Below, in pieces: positions 26,001-34,600 of a DNA stretch of 64,000 nucleotides. The DNA comes from DASWZN01 sp036404435 (GTDB taxonomy: Bacteria > Acidobacteriota > Terriglobia > Bryobacterales > Bryobacteraceae). The stretch covers positions 1 through 64,000 of the forward strand of contig DASWZN010000060.1 in NCBI GenBank assembly GCA_036404435.1, written 5' to 3'. A program made the translations under genes and the position numbers. Below the pieces are notes generated by a model. That model ran no database searches and had not been told where the DNA came from. It saw only the letters and a list, made by a program, of their open reading frames with translations. The number at the start of each line of letters is the position of its first letter. Within the stretch, counting starts at the first letter, position 1.

Positions 26001-26635
26001 GCCCTTTCCGCGTAGGGCGATCGCGCAAGCCGGACAAGCTCGCGCGCAATCGCTTCCGGAGGCAGAACCAAGTCCACACAACCTGCCGCGATCGCGCTCT
26101 CCGGCATGCCGGGATAGGGAGCCGACTTCGGCTCCTGAGCAAACGCGATTCCGCCCTCCGACTTAACGGCTTGGAGGCCCGCCGTCCCGTCGCAGCCCGT
26201 TCCCGACAGGACGATCCCGACGGCGCCCCTGGTCTGGTCTTCCGCCAGGGAACTCAAGAACCGGTCGATGGGCATATGCTTGCCGCCAGTCTGCTGCCGG
26301 GACAACAGCCGCAGCGCCCCCCGGCGCAGGGTCACATCGTGGTCGGGAGGTATCACGTAAACGTGATGCGGCTCGATGGCGATGCCGTCTTCAACTTGGG
26401 TAACGGGCATCTTGGTCGCTCTCGAGAGAAGCTCGCGCAATAAGCTCTGGTGATGAGGATCCAGGTGCTGGACCACGACGAATGCCATCCCGGAGTTGGC
26501 CGGCAGCGCCTTGAGCAGAGCCGTGCAGGCCTCCAGGCCACCGGCGGATGCGCCGATCCCCACGACGCGAAATGGGAGCCTGGACTTTACTCCGGAGTCC
26601 GGGCGCTTGGGCGATCTGGTCTTCCGCCTGACCAC
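23075..26635 (-). CDS. CheB-CheR-PAS-PAS-histidine kinase fusion
   Basis: The 1186-residue cytoplasmic protein begins at GTG 26635. Domains in order: CheB methylesterase (about 22-205; VGIGASAGGLEA, QHLDPHH, LSGTGCDGTAGL hold the Ser-His-Asp triad); CheR methyltransferase (about 225-490; VPGCSTGEEVYS SAM motif, ISCRNVLIYM); a coiled coil of EELETAKEELQSSNEELTTL repeats (about 690-720); two PAS domains; HisKA_3 (EERKRLARELHDDMNQRMAM) and HATPase_c (GLGIVGIRERVRLVGGS). Such fusions are thought to couple methylation chemistry to two-component output. Its partner is the NarL-type regulator that overlaps its stop. All catalytic motifs appear intact. Confidence 0.9.
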   Translation of the reverse strand: MVRRKTRSPKRPDSGVKSRLPFRVVGIGASAGGLEACTALLKALPANSGMAFVVVQHLDPHHQSLLRELLSRATKMPVTQVEDGIAIEPHHVYVIPPDHDVTLRRGALRLLSRQQTGGKHMPIDRFLSSLAEDQTRGAVGIVLSGTGCDGTAGLQAVKSEGGIAFAQEPKSAPYPGMPESAIAAGCVDLVLPPEAIARELVRLARSPYAERAVAVEPEPVENAENVARILHALQTAAGIDFSLYKPGTIRRRVARRMIFQKMESLERYASHLEQNPAEAQALCQEILIHVTSFFREPEAFATLRHTVFPKLLAARSGGEPIRIWVPGCSTGEEVYSIAIALLEFLDKRADDTLCQIFATDVSAAALDRARLGAYPAAAVAGVSPKRLARFFAKVGANYQINKSVRDRCVFARHDLGKDPPFSRLDLISCRNVLIYMGPELQKRVLSIFHYALRPNGFLVLGESEAVGPSARLFTLVERKRKVYSPNPVPAAVPSGLAATDRGAVPIRALTPVEAAAAPELHKAVERLVWQRRGLAALVVDADLQVVHFQGKTGPYLQPATGAASLHLFKLVREGLVLDLRAALHRAKKEKIPVRREGIRLDQEGDFKTVDVEVIPIDGRRAKWPDFLVLIEEAGRKGSAGPSPAREAEHFAVLRHELASTREQLQSIIESQEATNEELETAKEELQSSNEELTTLNEELQNRNVELGQLADDLSNLLVGVDIPIVILGADRRIRRFTPAAEKLLNLIPSDVGRPIGDIKPNIDVPELGGLISEVIDKVRLVERDVQGRDGRWYSLRMRPHTTAENKTGGVLMALLDIDVMKRGFETVRLSRDEARAERDLSATLLDLSGALIVIRNPDGAITGFNAACQETSGYSFEEVKSRRFRDLVLLPPEEVEQAKAVFASLRDGVETAASHESCWIRKDGSRRAIAWSSLAHRAADGSVIRVISTGLDITRRKLTEDALRQSQEELRRLTASLFTTQEEERKRLARELHDDMNQRMAMLANEVNLLERDLPGSADLVRDQLRSLRERVEQLSDDLRRAAHQLHPSSLEHFGLVAALKSHCPDFSKLYPIRLRFTHRRVPASIPFDVSLCLYRVAQECLHNVAKHSGAKEATLALRGEKGGLLLSVTDKGGGFDPELVADQSGLGIVGIRERVRLVGGSVSIHSRPGHGAVIDVRVPLSRTAQ

Positions 26636-26855
26636 GTGGTCCTCCGCTGCAAAGTTATTCTTGGCTCCGTCGGGAGTGCCGTGTCAAGCGGGAGGGCACG
26701 GACGAGCGGAGTGACGTATCATGGTAGTTGAGCTGAGCGCGTCTGCTCCCTCTTCGGGCCGCCTGAACTAAGTCAGACCACCTGGACCTACTTCCCTTAG
26801 CGAAGCTGGAATCGGATCGGCGCCGGATTGGCGTCTTCGAGCAGGTTGAGACCGG

Positions 26856-27167
26856 ATGCCATTTCACAATCGTTTTGCGCGGACGTTCAAGGCCGCCTCA
26901 ATCCGGCGCGAGGCCCCGTCTTCTTCCGGAGTCTACGGCCTTTCAAACGCCCGGGAGTGGATCTACGTGGGGGAAACCAACGACATTCGGGCACGGCTGC
27001 TCGAGCACCTGGCGGAAACGAATACCTTCCTGGCGCGCGGAGCTCCGACGGGATTCAACTTCGAGCTTTCTCCTGCCGGTGAGCGGGTGGCACGCCAGCG
27101 CCAGATCGTTTTGGAACTCGACCCTGCCGGCAATAGCGGCTCCAGGCCGATGCGGAAGGACTCCTGA
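26856..27167 (+). CDS. Small GIY-YIG-like domain protein
   Basis: The 103-residue protein carries a GIY-YIG-type fold signature: GVYGL near residue 25, WIYVGETNDIRARLLEHLAE after it. The arginine of the RARLLEHL helix matches the conserved catalytic Arg; the usual late Glu may be in the RQRQIVLELDP helix. It is shorter than UvrC or intron-endonuclease members and closer to stand-alone predicted nucleases. Its stop overlaps the start of the next gene by one base (TGATG), so the two are likely co-translated. Nuclease activity is not demonstrated. Confidence 0.6.
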   Translation: MPFHNRFARTFKAASIRREAPSSSGVYGLSNAREWIYVGETNDIRARLLEHLAETNTFLARGAPTGFNFELSPAGERVARQRQIVLELDPAGNSGSRPMRKDS

Positions 27168-27652
27168 TGGTCACTTACTACGCGTTGTGGCGAACAACGC
27201 ACCTGCTCTGCGGAGCCGGCTTGCGCGACCAGGCTTTGCTCTGTTTGGTCGCCAGGGTCCCCTTCAGCTCGCCGGCGGATCGCGACATCGCCGCCATTTC
27301 CGAAGCTGGGGCGGAGAATTGCGTCATCGCGCTGGACGAGAACCTGTTCTGGTGCCGTATCGCGGTCCCCCAGGCCGAGAGGATCATACGCCTGCTCCGC
27401 TCCGGGCAACTCGCCTTATGCGTCCGCGCCTTTGAACCGAACAGCGCCCAAGTCCTGTCCGGAGCCCGCGCGCGGATCATGCCCGCCGGCGCAGCGCCGC
27501 TTACCGGCCTGGCAACTGCCCGCCGGCAGCCCGCGGGGGGCTTCACAACGCCGCACCACGTTCGTGCCAGCCTGAAACTCGGCCCGCAGGCAGACCTCGC
27601 AGGGCTCCGTCACGTACTGGACGGCCTGAGTGGAACCCACGTCCTGGCGTAG
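27167..27652 (+). CDS. Hypothetical protein coupled to the GIY-YIG gene
   Basis: This 161-residue frame begins at the ATG of a TGATG overlap and has no recognised domain. Residues 30-90 (DRDIAAISEAGAENCVIALD, ENLFWCRIAVPQAERIIRLL) look like ordinary alpha/beta protein. The C-terminal 60 residues, rich in Ala, Gly, Arg and Pro, are less convincing. No signal peptide or membrane segment is present. The close coupling is the main support for it being real. Confidence 0.45.
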   Translation: MVTYYALWRTTHLLCGAGLRDQALLCLVARVPFSSPADRDIAAISEAGAENCVIALDENLFWCRIAVPQAERIIRLLRSGQLALCVRAFEPNSAQVLSGARARIMPAGAAPLTGLATARRQPAGGFTTPHHVRASLKLGPQADLAGLRHVLDGLSGTHVLA

Positions 27653-27682
27653 CGCCAGGAGATAGCCGGACCTCGGGCCGGA

Positions 27683-27706
27683 CACCCCGCGGCAACCGCG
27701 AGGGTG
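27683..27706. terminator. Stem-loop between convergent genes
   Basis: CACCCCGCGG-CAA-CCGCGAGGGTG forms a GC-rich stem with a single bulge and a 3-nt loop. It lies between the convergent hypothetical gene and the RRM gene, where a bidirectional terminator is expected. There is no T-tract, so intrinsic termination is uncertain. Confidence 0.4.
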
Positions 27707-27733
27707 CCCTGAGCCGAGCCCTTCCTACCAGTC

Positions 27734-28045
27734 CTACCAGCGCTTCCCGCGACCGGAGCCGCCGCCGGAGCGGAAGCCACCACCGCCGCCGGACCGTTCG
27801 GTTTTCGGACGGGCTTCATTCACGTTGAGATCTCTCCCCCCGTGCTCGCGGCCGTTCAGAGCGGCGATCGCCCGATCTCCCTCGGCATCGTCGGCCATCT
27901 CGACGAACCCAAAGCCCCGGGGTTGTCCCGTGTCGCGATCCGTCACTATGCTGACCCGTTGAACGGTTCCATGAGCTTCAAACAGGGCGCGGAGACTGTC
28001 TTCCGTGGCCCCAAAACTGAGGTTTCCAACAAATATATTCTTCAT
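27734..28045 (-). CDS. RRM-type glycine-rich RNA-binding protein
   Basis: The 103-residue protein is one RNA-recognition motif: RNP2 is IFVGNL at residues 4-9 and RNP1 is RGFGFVEM near 43-50. A basic Gly-rich tail follows (SGGGGGFRSGGGSGRGKRW). Such proteins bind single-stranded RNA and in cyanobacteria and other bacteria are often cold-induced. The ribosome site AAGGA lies 11 bp before ATG 28045. A roughly 100-nt leader is predicted from the upstream promoter, in keeping with post-transcriptional control. Confidence 0.93.
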   Translation of the reverse strand: MKNIFVGNLSFGATEDSLRALFEAHGTVQRVSIVTDRDTGQPRGFGFVEMADDAEGDRAIAALNGREHGGRDLNVNEARPKTERSGGGGGFRSGGGSGRGKRW

Positions 28046-28154
28046 CGTAGGTTTATCCTTTTCCGATTTGACGGGCAGGCGAATTGGGCAGACGCGAGCG
28101 CGAAACGCAGTTGGGTCTTACCGTGAATTGGCGGGAACGATCAAATCTAGGTAC

Positions 28155-28160
28155 AGTGTA
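28155..28160 (-). promoter_or_regulatory. Extended -10 promoter element of the RRM gene
   Basis: On the minus strand TGCTACACT gives a TACACT -10 box with an extended TG. Transcription would start near 28148, giving a leader of about 100 nt. No good -35 is visible. The same TGCTACACT string occurs ahead of hpd at 44330-44338. Confidence 0.4.
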
Positions 28161-28249
28161 GCACAGACCGGGGCCGGCACGCTCTGATTTAATCTGGCTT
28201 CGCGCTGGCGCATTTCTCAACCCCTGTAGCGGCCCCACGGCCAGCAATG

Positions 28250-29254
28250 TCAGTCCGTTGCAGCGCCGGGGCCGGGGCAGGGTCTGCCCGTCGACGCCCG
28301 AATTACAAGCGAAGTGCCCACTCGAAACTCCGCGCCCACACCAGGAGTCCGGATTAGTTGCAGGAGCGCATCGCAGGCGGAGCAGGCAATCTCCGTACGG
28401 AGCAGCCTCACAGTGGTCAGCGGCGGCTCGGTAAACTCGGCCATCTGGATGTCGTCGAATCCCACCACCGAAATGTCGTCGGGCACCCGCAGGCCGCATT
28501 GCCTTATGGCCCGCAGCGCCCCGATCGCGGTAAGGTCGTTGGAAGCGACGACAGCCGTCAGGCGCGGCGTTCGCCCGAGCAAGCGCAACATCGCCTGGAG
28601 GCCGCCATCGACTTTGTGGTTCCCCTCTTCCAGCATGGCCTCGGGATTTCCCAACTGCGCCAGGAACGCATCGCGCCTTTCGCGCACCGACTCCAGACGC
28701 AGCGGGCCGGAGATGAAGGCGATGCGGCGATGCCCCAGCAACTGCAGGTGCTCCACCGCCTGCGCAATTCCGTGGGCGTAGTCGACTTTCACGTTGCTCA
28801 CGTCTCTGCCAATCCTGCCCACATCGAGGAAAACCAGCGGCACCCTGCGCCGGGAGAAGCTGTCCATAAGAGAAGGGTCGACTTCCGAAGTGATGATCGC
28901 GACCCCGTCGATCTTGCGTTCGATCATTCTTCGCACCGAGAGCGCGGTCCGCGCAGGATCGTAATTGGTGGAAGCGACGAAGACGTCGTAGCCGTTCTGG
29001 AGCGCGACCTCCTCGAAACCCTTGACCAGCTCCGGGAAGAACGGGTTCGTGATATCGGAGACGACCAGGCCCAGCATACGGCTGTGTCCAGAAACCAAAG
29101 ATTGGGCGTTGATGTTGGGCCGGTAGCCCAGCTCTTCGATCACCCTGCGCACCCGCGCCGCGGTTTCGGGGTTAAGCCGGGGGCTGTTGTGAAGCGTGCG
29201 CGACACCGTAGCGATACCCACGCCGGCCCGCTTCGCAACATCCTTGATGGTCAT
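28250..29254 (-). CDS. LacI-family transcriptional regulator
   Basis: The 334-residue protein opens with the LacI helix-turn-helix MTIKDVAKRAGVGIATVSRT and hinge helix, followed by a periplasmic-binding-protein-like sugar-binding domain (SRMLGLVVSDITNPFFPELV, FISGPLRLESVRERRDAFLA, VVASNDLTAIGALRAIRQCG, ISVVGFDDIQMAEFTEPPLT). It represses or activates carbohydrate genes in response to a sugar. It lies 59 bp downstream of the GH2 gene in the same direction, and a LacI-type operator stands ahead of that gene, so control of the GH2 gene is likely. Confidence 0.92.
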   Translation of the reverse strand: MTIKDVAKRAGVGIATVSRTLHNSPRLNPETAARVRRVIEELGYRPNINAQSLVSGHSRMLGLVVSDITNPFFPELVKGFEEVALQNGYDVFVASTNYDPARTALSVRRMIERKIDGVAIITSEVDPSLMDSFSRRRVPLVFLDVGRIGRDVSNVKVDYAHGIAQAVEHLQLLGHRRIAFISGPLRLESVRERRDAFLAQLGNPEAMLEEGNHKVDGGLQAMLRLLGRTPRLTAVVASNDLTAIGALRAIRQCGLRVPDDISVVGFDDIQMAEFTEPPLTTVRLLRTEIACSACDALLQLIRTPGVGAEFRVGTSLVIRASTGRPCPGPGAATD

Positions 29255-29313
29255 CGTCCGTTCCTAGGTGCCAGTCTACATCAGAGCGGACTCAAAATTA
29301 CGGCTTTGGCCGA

Positions 29314-31605
29314 TCAGATCAGCTCCGGCGGCGCAGGCTTTACCTGAATCGCAACCGAGTGCGTTCCTAGAAAGGGATGCGTGGCCGTCAGACGGATAAC
29401 TCCGGCGCTCTCCTTTGTCTTCACCCACACAGCGCCCGTGCCGCCCGCCAGCGCCAGAGGATTCTCGCCGATCAGGGCGCCGGGCCCCGTGAGCGAGAAC
29501 GAGATCGCGGCCGAAGCGAAGGGTCTGATGTTGCCATATTCGTCGGTGACCATCAGCACGACGCGCGTCGCGTCGCGCCCGTCGCCGCTGAGCTCCGTGT
29601 CGTCCGGGAGGACTTTGAAATCGGCATCTTTTCCGCTTCCGGACAGGATCAGCGTTTTCGCCAGCTTGCCGCGGATGTAGCCCTCGATCTTCAAGTCGGT
29701 CCAGGGACTCGGCTCGGCAATTTCGACCATGAACGGCGGATACTTGAGATGAGGGAACGTCCCCCGGTCCGGGTCGGCTTCCTGCTGCAGTTTCCCGCCG
29801 CAGTAGATCTTCAGGTGGTCGCAGTTGGAGAGAATCGGCACCTTTCCCGGGCCGCCAGCCTCCGACTTGTCGCCCTGCGAGTAGAAGAAGCCCGCTTCGA
29901 GCACCACCTGTTGCTCCGGCTCGCACTGCGACGCGTAGAAGTACGCCGCCGGTTTGGGAATCCTGAAGATGTCGGTGACTCCGTGGTAGCAGATGTGGTC
30001 GCCGGAGCCGAAGTCCCGGTGCGTGTTGTAGTCGAAGGCGCACCATCCGATGCCGCCGGCATAACGATCGTCCGAGGCGAGCTGATTGTGAACCCGCGCG
30101 TGCCGGATCACGTGCTCGGCGACACGCGAGACGTTGTCGAACCGCTTGGTGGAAAACATGTGCCCGCAAAACTCGGTGTTCATGTACAGCGGGTGATTCG
30201 GCTCCTTCAACGGGAAGCCGAAGTCGTTCATCGTGAACACATCCTCGAGCAACTCGGAGTTGCGCAGGTAGCGGATGCCGCCGGTCTGCCGCGCGTCGTC
30301 GAGCGAATGGGCCAGGGCGTTCGTGCGCGTGTAGAGATCGTGATTGTCGACGGACTCGTTGATGCGCACTCCCCACAGGACGATGGAAGGGTGATTCCAG
30401 TCGCGCCGGATCATTTGGCCCACGTTGCGAACCGCCAGATCCTGCCAGGCTTGGTCGCCGATGTGCTGCCAGCCTGGAATCTCCTCGAGGACCAGGAGCC
30501 CCAGTTCGTCGCAGGCGTCCAGAAAGGCCGGCGACTGCGGATAGTGCGAGGTTCGCACGATATTGCAACGGAGGTCGCGATGCAGGATCCAGGCGTCGCG
30601 CCGCTGCACGCGCGCCGGCATCGCGCCACCCACGTAGGGGAACGTCTGGTGCCGGTTCAGGCCGCGCAGCTTGACGTGTTCGCCGTTCAGCATGAAGCCG
30701 GCCGGAGTGTACCGCGCCTCGCGGAAGCCGATGCGAGTCTGGTACTCGTCCTTCGAGCCGTCGGCGTTCGCGAGGTGCACGACCACGCTGTACAGCTTCG
30801 GATTCGTCAAGCTCCAAAGGTCGACTTCAGGGAGCGAGTCGAGCTGGACGTCGTGATACTCGGCCTCTTCAGCGACCTTCGTGCTAGCCGTCTTCAGGAC
30901 CTTCGTTCCATCGAGCAGCTCCGCGGTGAGCGTCGCCCCGACCACCGCCGGACCCTGCAAATAGCAGCGCACCACGATCGCACGGTCAGCCGCCAGGGGT
31001 CGCACCGGCTTGGCGTACACGTTCTCGATAAACGTTCCCGGCACCACCCGCAGTTCGACATCGCGGTAGATGCCGCCGAAGGTCAGGTAGTCGATCCTGT
31101 GCCCGAAGGGCGGAATGTCGGCTCGCTCGGTCGAATCCAGTTCCACCGCGAGGACGTTATCGCCGCCGTAGTTCAGGTGCGGCGTCAGCTCGAAGCTGAA
31201 CGGCGTGTAGCCGCCCTTGAACTCCTCGAACTTGTGCCCGTTGACCGTCACCGTGGAGGCAGTCATGGCCCCGGCGAAATCCAGAAAGACGCGTTTGCCC
31301 TTCCACCCTGGCAGGGCCTGAAAGTGCCGGCGGTACGCGGAGACGTGCTGGAACTCCCCTTCGTCGAAGCTGTGCCAGGGCAGGCGCACATTGGCATGAG
31401 GCAGCGTGATCTTCTGCCACGCGGAATCGTCGAAGCCGGGGGCCGATACTCCTGGCCGCGCTTTGCCGCCGGACAGCCAGTTGCGATTCAGTTCGTACAC
31501 ACGGCGATGCGGATCCGGGGGCGCGCCCGCACGCCTCACCTGAGCCCCCAGGACGCCGGCGGCGGCGGAACCGAGGAGGAACATGCGGCGATCGAGGTGT
31601 TTCAT
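29314..31605 (-). CDS. Tat-exported glycoside hydrolase family 2 (beta-galactosidase-like)
   Basis: The 763-residue protein has a twin-arginine signal (DRRMFLLGSAAAGVLG). The GH2 sugar-binding jelly roll (about 50-200) and Ig-like domain precede the catalytic TIM barrel, where WGVRINESVDN supplies the general acid Glu and MNTEFCGHMF the nucleophile Glu. C-terminal beta domains complete the protein. GH2 covers beta-galactosidase, mannosidase and glucuronidase; the motifs best fit the beta-galactosidase group but the substrate is unproven. It would act in the periplasm. The upstream LacI-type operator and downstream lacI-like gene indicate sugar control. Confidence 0.88.
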   Translation of the reverse strand: MKHLDRRMFLLGSAAAGVLGAQVRRAGAPPDPHRRVYELNRNWLSGGKARPGVSAPGFDDSAWQKITLPHANVRLPWHSFDEGEFQHVSAYRRHFQALPGWKGKRVFLDFAGAMTASTVTVNGHKFEEFKGGYTPFSFELTPHLNYGGDNVLAVELDSTERADIPPFGHRIDYLTFGGIYRDVELRVVPGTFIENVYAKPVRPLAADRAIVVRCYLQGPAVVGATLTAELLDGTKVLKTASTKVAEEAEYHDVQLDSLPEVDLWSLTNPKLYSVVVHLANADGSKDEYQTRIGFREARYTPAGFMLNGEHVKLRGLNRHQTFPYVGGAMPARVQRRDAWILHRDLRCNIVRTSHYPQSPAFLDACDELGLLVLEEIPGWQHIGDQAWQDLAVRNVGQMIRRDWNHPSIVLWGVRINESVDNHDLYTRTNALAHSLDDARQTGGIRYLRNSELLEDVFTMNDFGFPLKEPNHPLYMNTEFCGHMFSTKRFDNVSRVAEHVIRHARVHNQLASDDRYAGGIGWCAFDYNTHRDFGSGDHICYHGVTDIFRIPKPAAYFYASQCEPEQQVVLEAGFFYSQGDKSEAGGPGKVPILSNCDHLKIYCGGKLQQEADPDRGTFPHLKYPPFMVEIAEPSPWTDLKIEGYIRGKLAKTLILSGSGKDADFKVLPDDTELSGDGRDATRVVLMVTDEYGNIRPFASAAISFSLTGPGALIGENPLALAGGTGAVWVKTKESAGVIRLTATHPFLGTHSVAIQVKPAPPELI

Positions 31606-31637
31606 TGACCGCTAAGCTACCACAAGTCCGGTCGTGT

Positions 31638-31652
31638 CGGAAAGCGTTTCCA
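31638..31652. promoter_or_regulatory. LacI-family operator ahead of the GH2 gene
   Basis: The minus strand reads TGGAAACGCTTTCC, with symmetric GGAAA/TTTCC arms (31639-31651), matching the CG-centred LacI/CcpA-type consensus. It overlaps a possible -35 (TTCCGA) paired after 17 bp with TAGCTT. The GH2 start is about 33 bp downstream. Repression by the adjacent LacI-type protein is inferred. Confidence 0.5.
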
Positions 31653-31690
31653 CCCAGTCGCGGCGCTCATGCCGCGGCGGCGCGGCTTCC

Positions 31691-34600
31691 TTACGCGAGC
31701 GGTTCGGCCGACAGTCCGGAGGCCTGTCCCACGGGCGTGACCACCGCCGCGATGGCCGCGAAGAGAGCCTCCGCTTTGACTGGCTTGGTGACGTAGCCAT
31801 CCATGCCGGCCTGGAGGCAGCGCTCTGCGTCGCCCTTCATCGCGTGCGCGGTCAAGGCGATGATGGGTGTGCGCCGGCCGGTCCCACCTTCCTTGGCACG
31901 GAGTGCCGCGGTCGCCTCGAAGCCGTCCATCTGGGGCATCTGCACGTCCATCAGCACGACATCGAAGGATTCCCGGTCGAACAGCACCAGTGCCTCATGG
32001 CCGTCACCGGCGACGGAGACCTTGTGCCCGCGCTTCTCCAGGAGCCTCCGGCCCAGGTGCTGATTGACTGCGTTGTCTTCCGCCAGCAGGATCCGGAGCG
32101 AGGAGAGGGACGGTTCCGCCTGCGGGGGAGATGCCGTTCGCAAGGGCGCGGCCGGCGCGGCGCGCTCGGATGGGTCTTGGAGCGCCTCGATCACGGTGTC
32201 TCTCAATTCGGCCTGGCGAACCGGCTTGGTGAGGAGGGCGTCCACACCTGCGTCCCTGCGCCGGGAGTCGCTGCATGCCCGCCCGTATGGCGCCAGCACC
32301 ACGACGGCGCACTGCTTCAGTTCGGGCAGGCTCCGCACGCGTCGTGCCAGGGCGCAACCGTCCGTCTCCGGCAAGCGGGAATCCGCCAGCACCATCCGGA
32401 ACGGCTCGCCGGATCGCGCCGACTCCGCGAGAATCTGGACCGCGCTGGGGCCGTCGGCAGCCAGGGTCACCTGCAAGCCCCAGCGCGACAACGCGTCCGC
32501 CAAGACGCGCCGGCTGGCGCCGCTCCCGTCCGCGACCAGGACGGGAATCCCCAGGAGACAGTCGATCTCCGTGTCCCGGTCGCCGCTCCGGTCGGGCGCA
32601 GCGCTAACGCTCGCGGTGAAATGAACGTTGCAGCCCCGGCCCGGCTCGCTCTCCACCCAGATCTTTCCGCCCATCATTCGCACCAGCCGCGCGGAGATCG
32701 TGAGGCCCAGGCCCGTTCCTCCGTACCGGCGCGTGGTGGAGGCGTCTCCCTGCGAGAACGCTTCGAAAATGAGCTTCTGCTTCTCCAGCGGGATGCCGAT
32801 TCCCGTGTCGCTCACCGTGAAGTGCAGCCGCAGCCCGTCGCGGAAATGGCCGTCATTCTCCACCCGCAGGCACACCTCTCCCTCTTCGGTGAACTTCAGC
32901 GCGTTGCCCACCAGATTCGTGATCACCTGGCGCAAACGAGCTGCGTCGGCGTGCACCCGCCGCGGCGCACCGGGGCGCGTTTCCGATATCAGCTCGATGC
33001 CTTTCTCCGAAGCCCGCGGAGCAAACGCCCGGGTGGTTTCCTCGACGAACTCATGCAGGTCGAAGTCGACGCAGTCCAGCTCCAGCTTGCCGGCCTCGAT
33101 CTTGGAGAAGTCAAGGATATCGTTGATGACCGTGAGCAGGGCGTCCGCGGAGCTGCGGGCCATGAGCAGGCATTCCTGCTGCTCGGGGGAGGGGTGGGCG
33201 TCGAGCGCCATGTCGATCATGCCCGCCACGCCATTCATCGGGGTGCGGATTTCGTGGCTCATGTTGGCCAGGAACTCGCCCTTGGCGCGGTTGGCCGCCT
33301 CGGCCGCGTCTTTGAGCGCGGCGGTCTGCTCCAGTTGGCCCTGGATGACTTCCGTCTGCTGCTTCACGCGATGCCGCAGCGCGACCACCCAGCCCAGCAC
33401 GGCGAACGTGATCAAGAGCACCAGGCTGAGCACTTCCGCCGCGTGGACGGCACTCCACCAGGAAGGGCTCTCGGATACCACCACGTCCCGAGGCGACCGC
33501 AGCAGGATGCGGAACGCCTTGGGCAGCGTGTGCCCTTCCGTCATGGCGGCCTCTTCCGCGTCAGCCTGCACGGAGCAGATTCCAGTCAGCCGAAGCGTGC
33601 TGCCTTCCCGCCAAGCGTTCGCTTCGTCGCCTCTGCGCTCGCCCGGGAGGATCGCCGCGAAGATGAAGTTTCCCGACGACAACACCAGGGTCGGATTCTT
33701 CGCCGCCAGATCGCGGCCGATCAACTGGCCCTGAATCTGGACCAGTCGCGCGTCATACTCTCCTCGCAGAGCCTGCTCACCCGTAACGGGCGCCGGCGCG
33801 ACCGGCTGGGCACTGCCCGCCACCCTGAAGGTCGCGTCCGTGAGCGTGGGTTTGTACTGTCCGATGGCGGGAAAGCCTGCCACTTCCACGACGTCTCCCA
33901 GTTTCACCGGGGTGGTTTGAGCGGTCGCGACGCACAGTCCCTGGCTGGCATCCGCAAGGCAGAGGGACCGGCCCGGCCACTGCAAGGCAACCCGTCCGCG
34001 AACATGCACCCGGCGCGGGAACGCGACATCGGGAGCGAAGGTCAGCAGATCGTTGATGGGGTGTACCGGCAAGACGAAGGGATCGGCGGGCGCCGGTTCC
34101 TCGATCGTCACCTCGCGCAGAGTTGGAAAGAAGAGACGGGCGCCTGTCGCCTGGCGGTTGTTGTTGAATATTTCACCGGCGGCGGCGCGCATGCGAATCC
34201 GCGCGTCGATCAACCGCTCGTAGTCCGCGCCGGCCTCCGCCACCGTCGTGGCGCGGATCACGCCGTCGGCCAGCGCCAGGTCGATGGTTACGGTCATGCC
34301 GGAACGGACAACCGCGTGCACGACGCCCTCGACCTCCACCCACTGCGAGTCGTCCGCCCCGATCCGCATCTGCGCGAGGCTGACGCGTGGAGCTTCGGCC
34401 GGCAAGCGGGATTGGCCGATCACGCGGATCTGAGGCAGGTCGACGACGGGAGCGAAGTCGCCCGGCCCGCTCACGCCCCACAGCTCGATCAGCGTACCCG
34501 CATGCAGCGAAAGAGGGGGGCCCGCCGGAACGGCAACGAAGATCCCGCCGGTCTCGTCGTGGACGAACAAGGCCCGGTGGCGCGTATCGATATAGGGATC

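Noticed and set aside
29377..31608. 743-codon open frame on the plus strand
   Set aside because: It lies opposite the GH2 gene, whose catalytic motifs are all in place, and has no recognisable motif.
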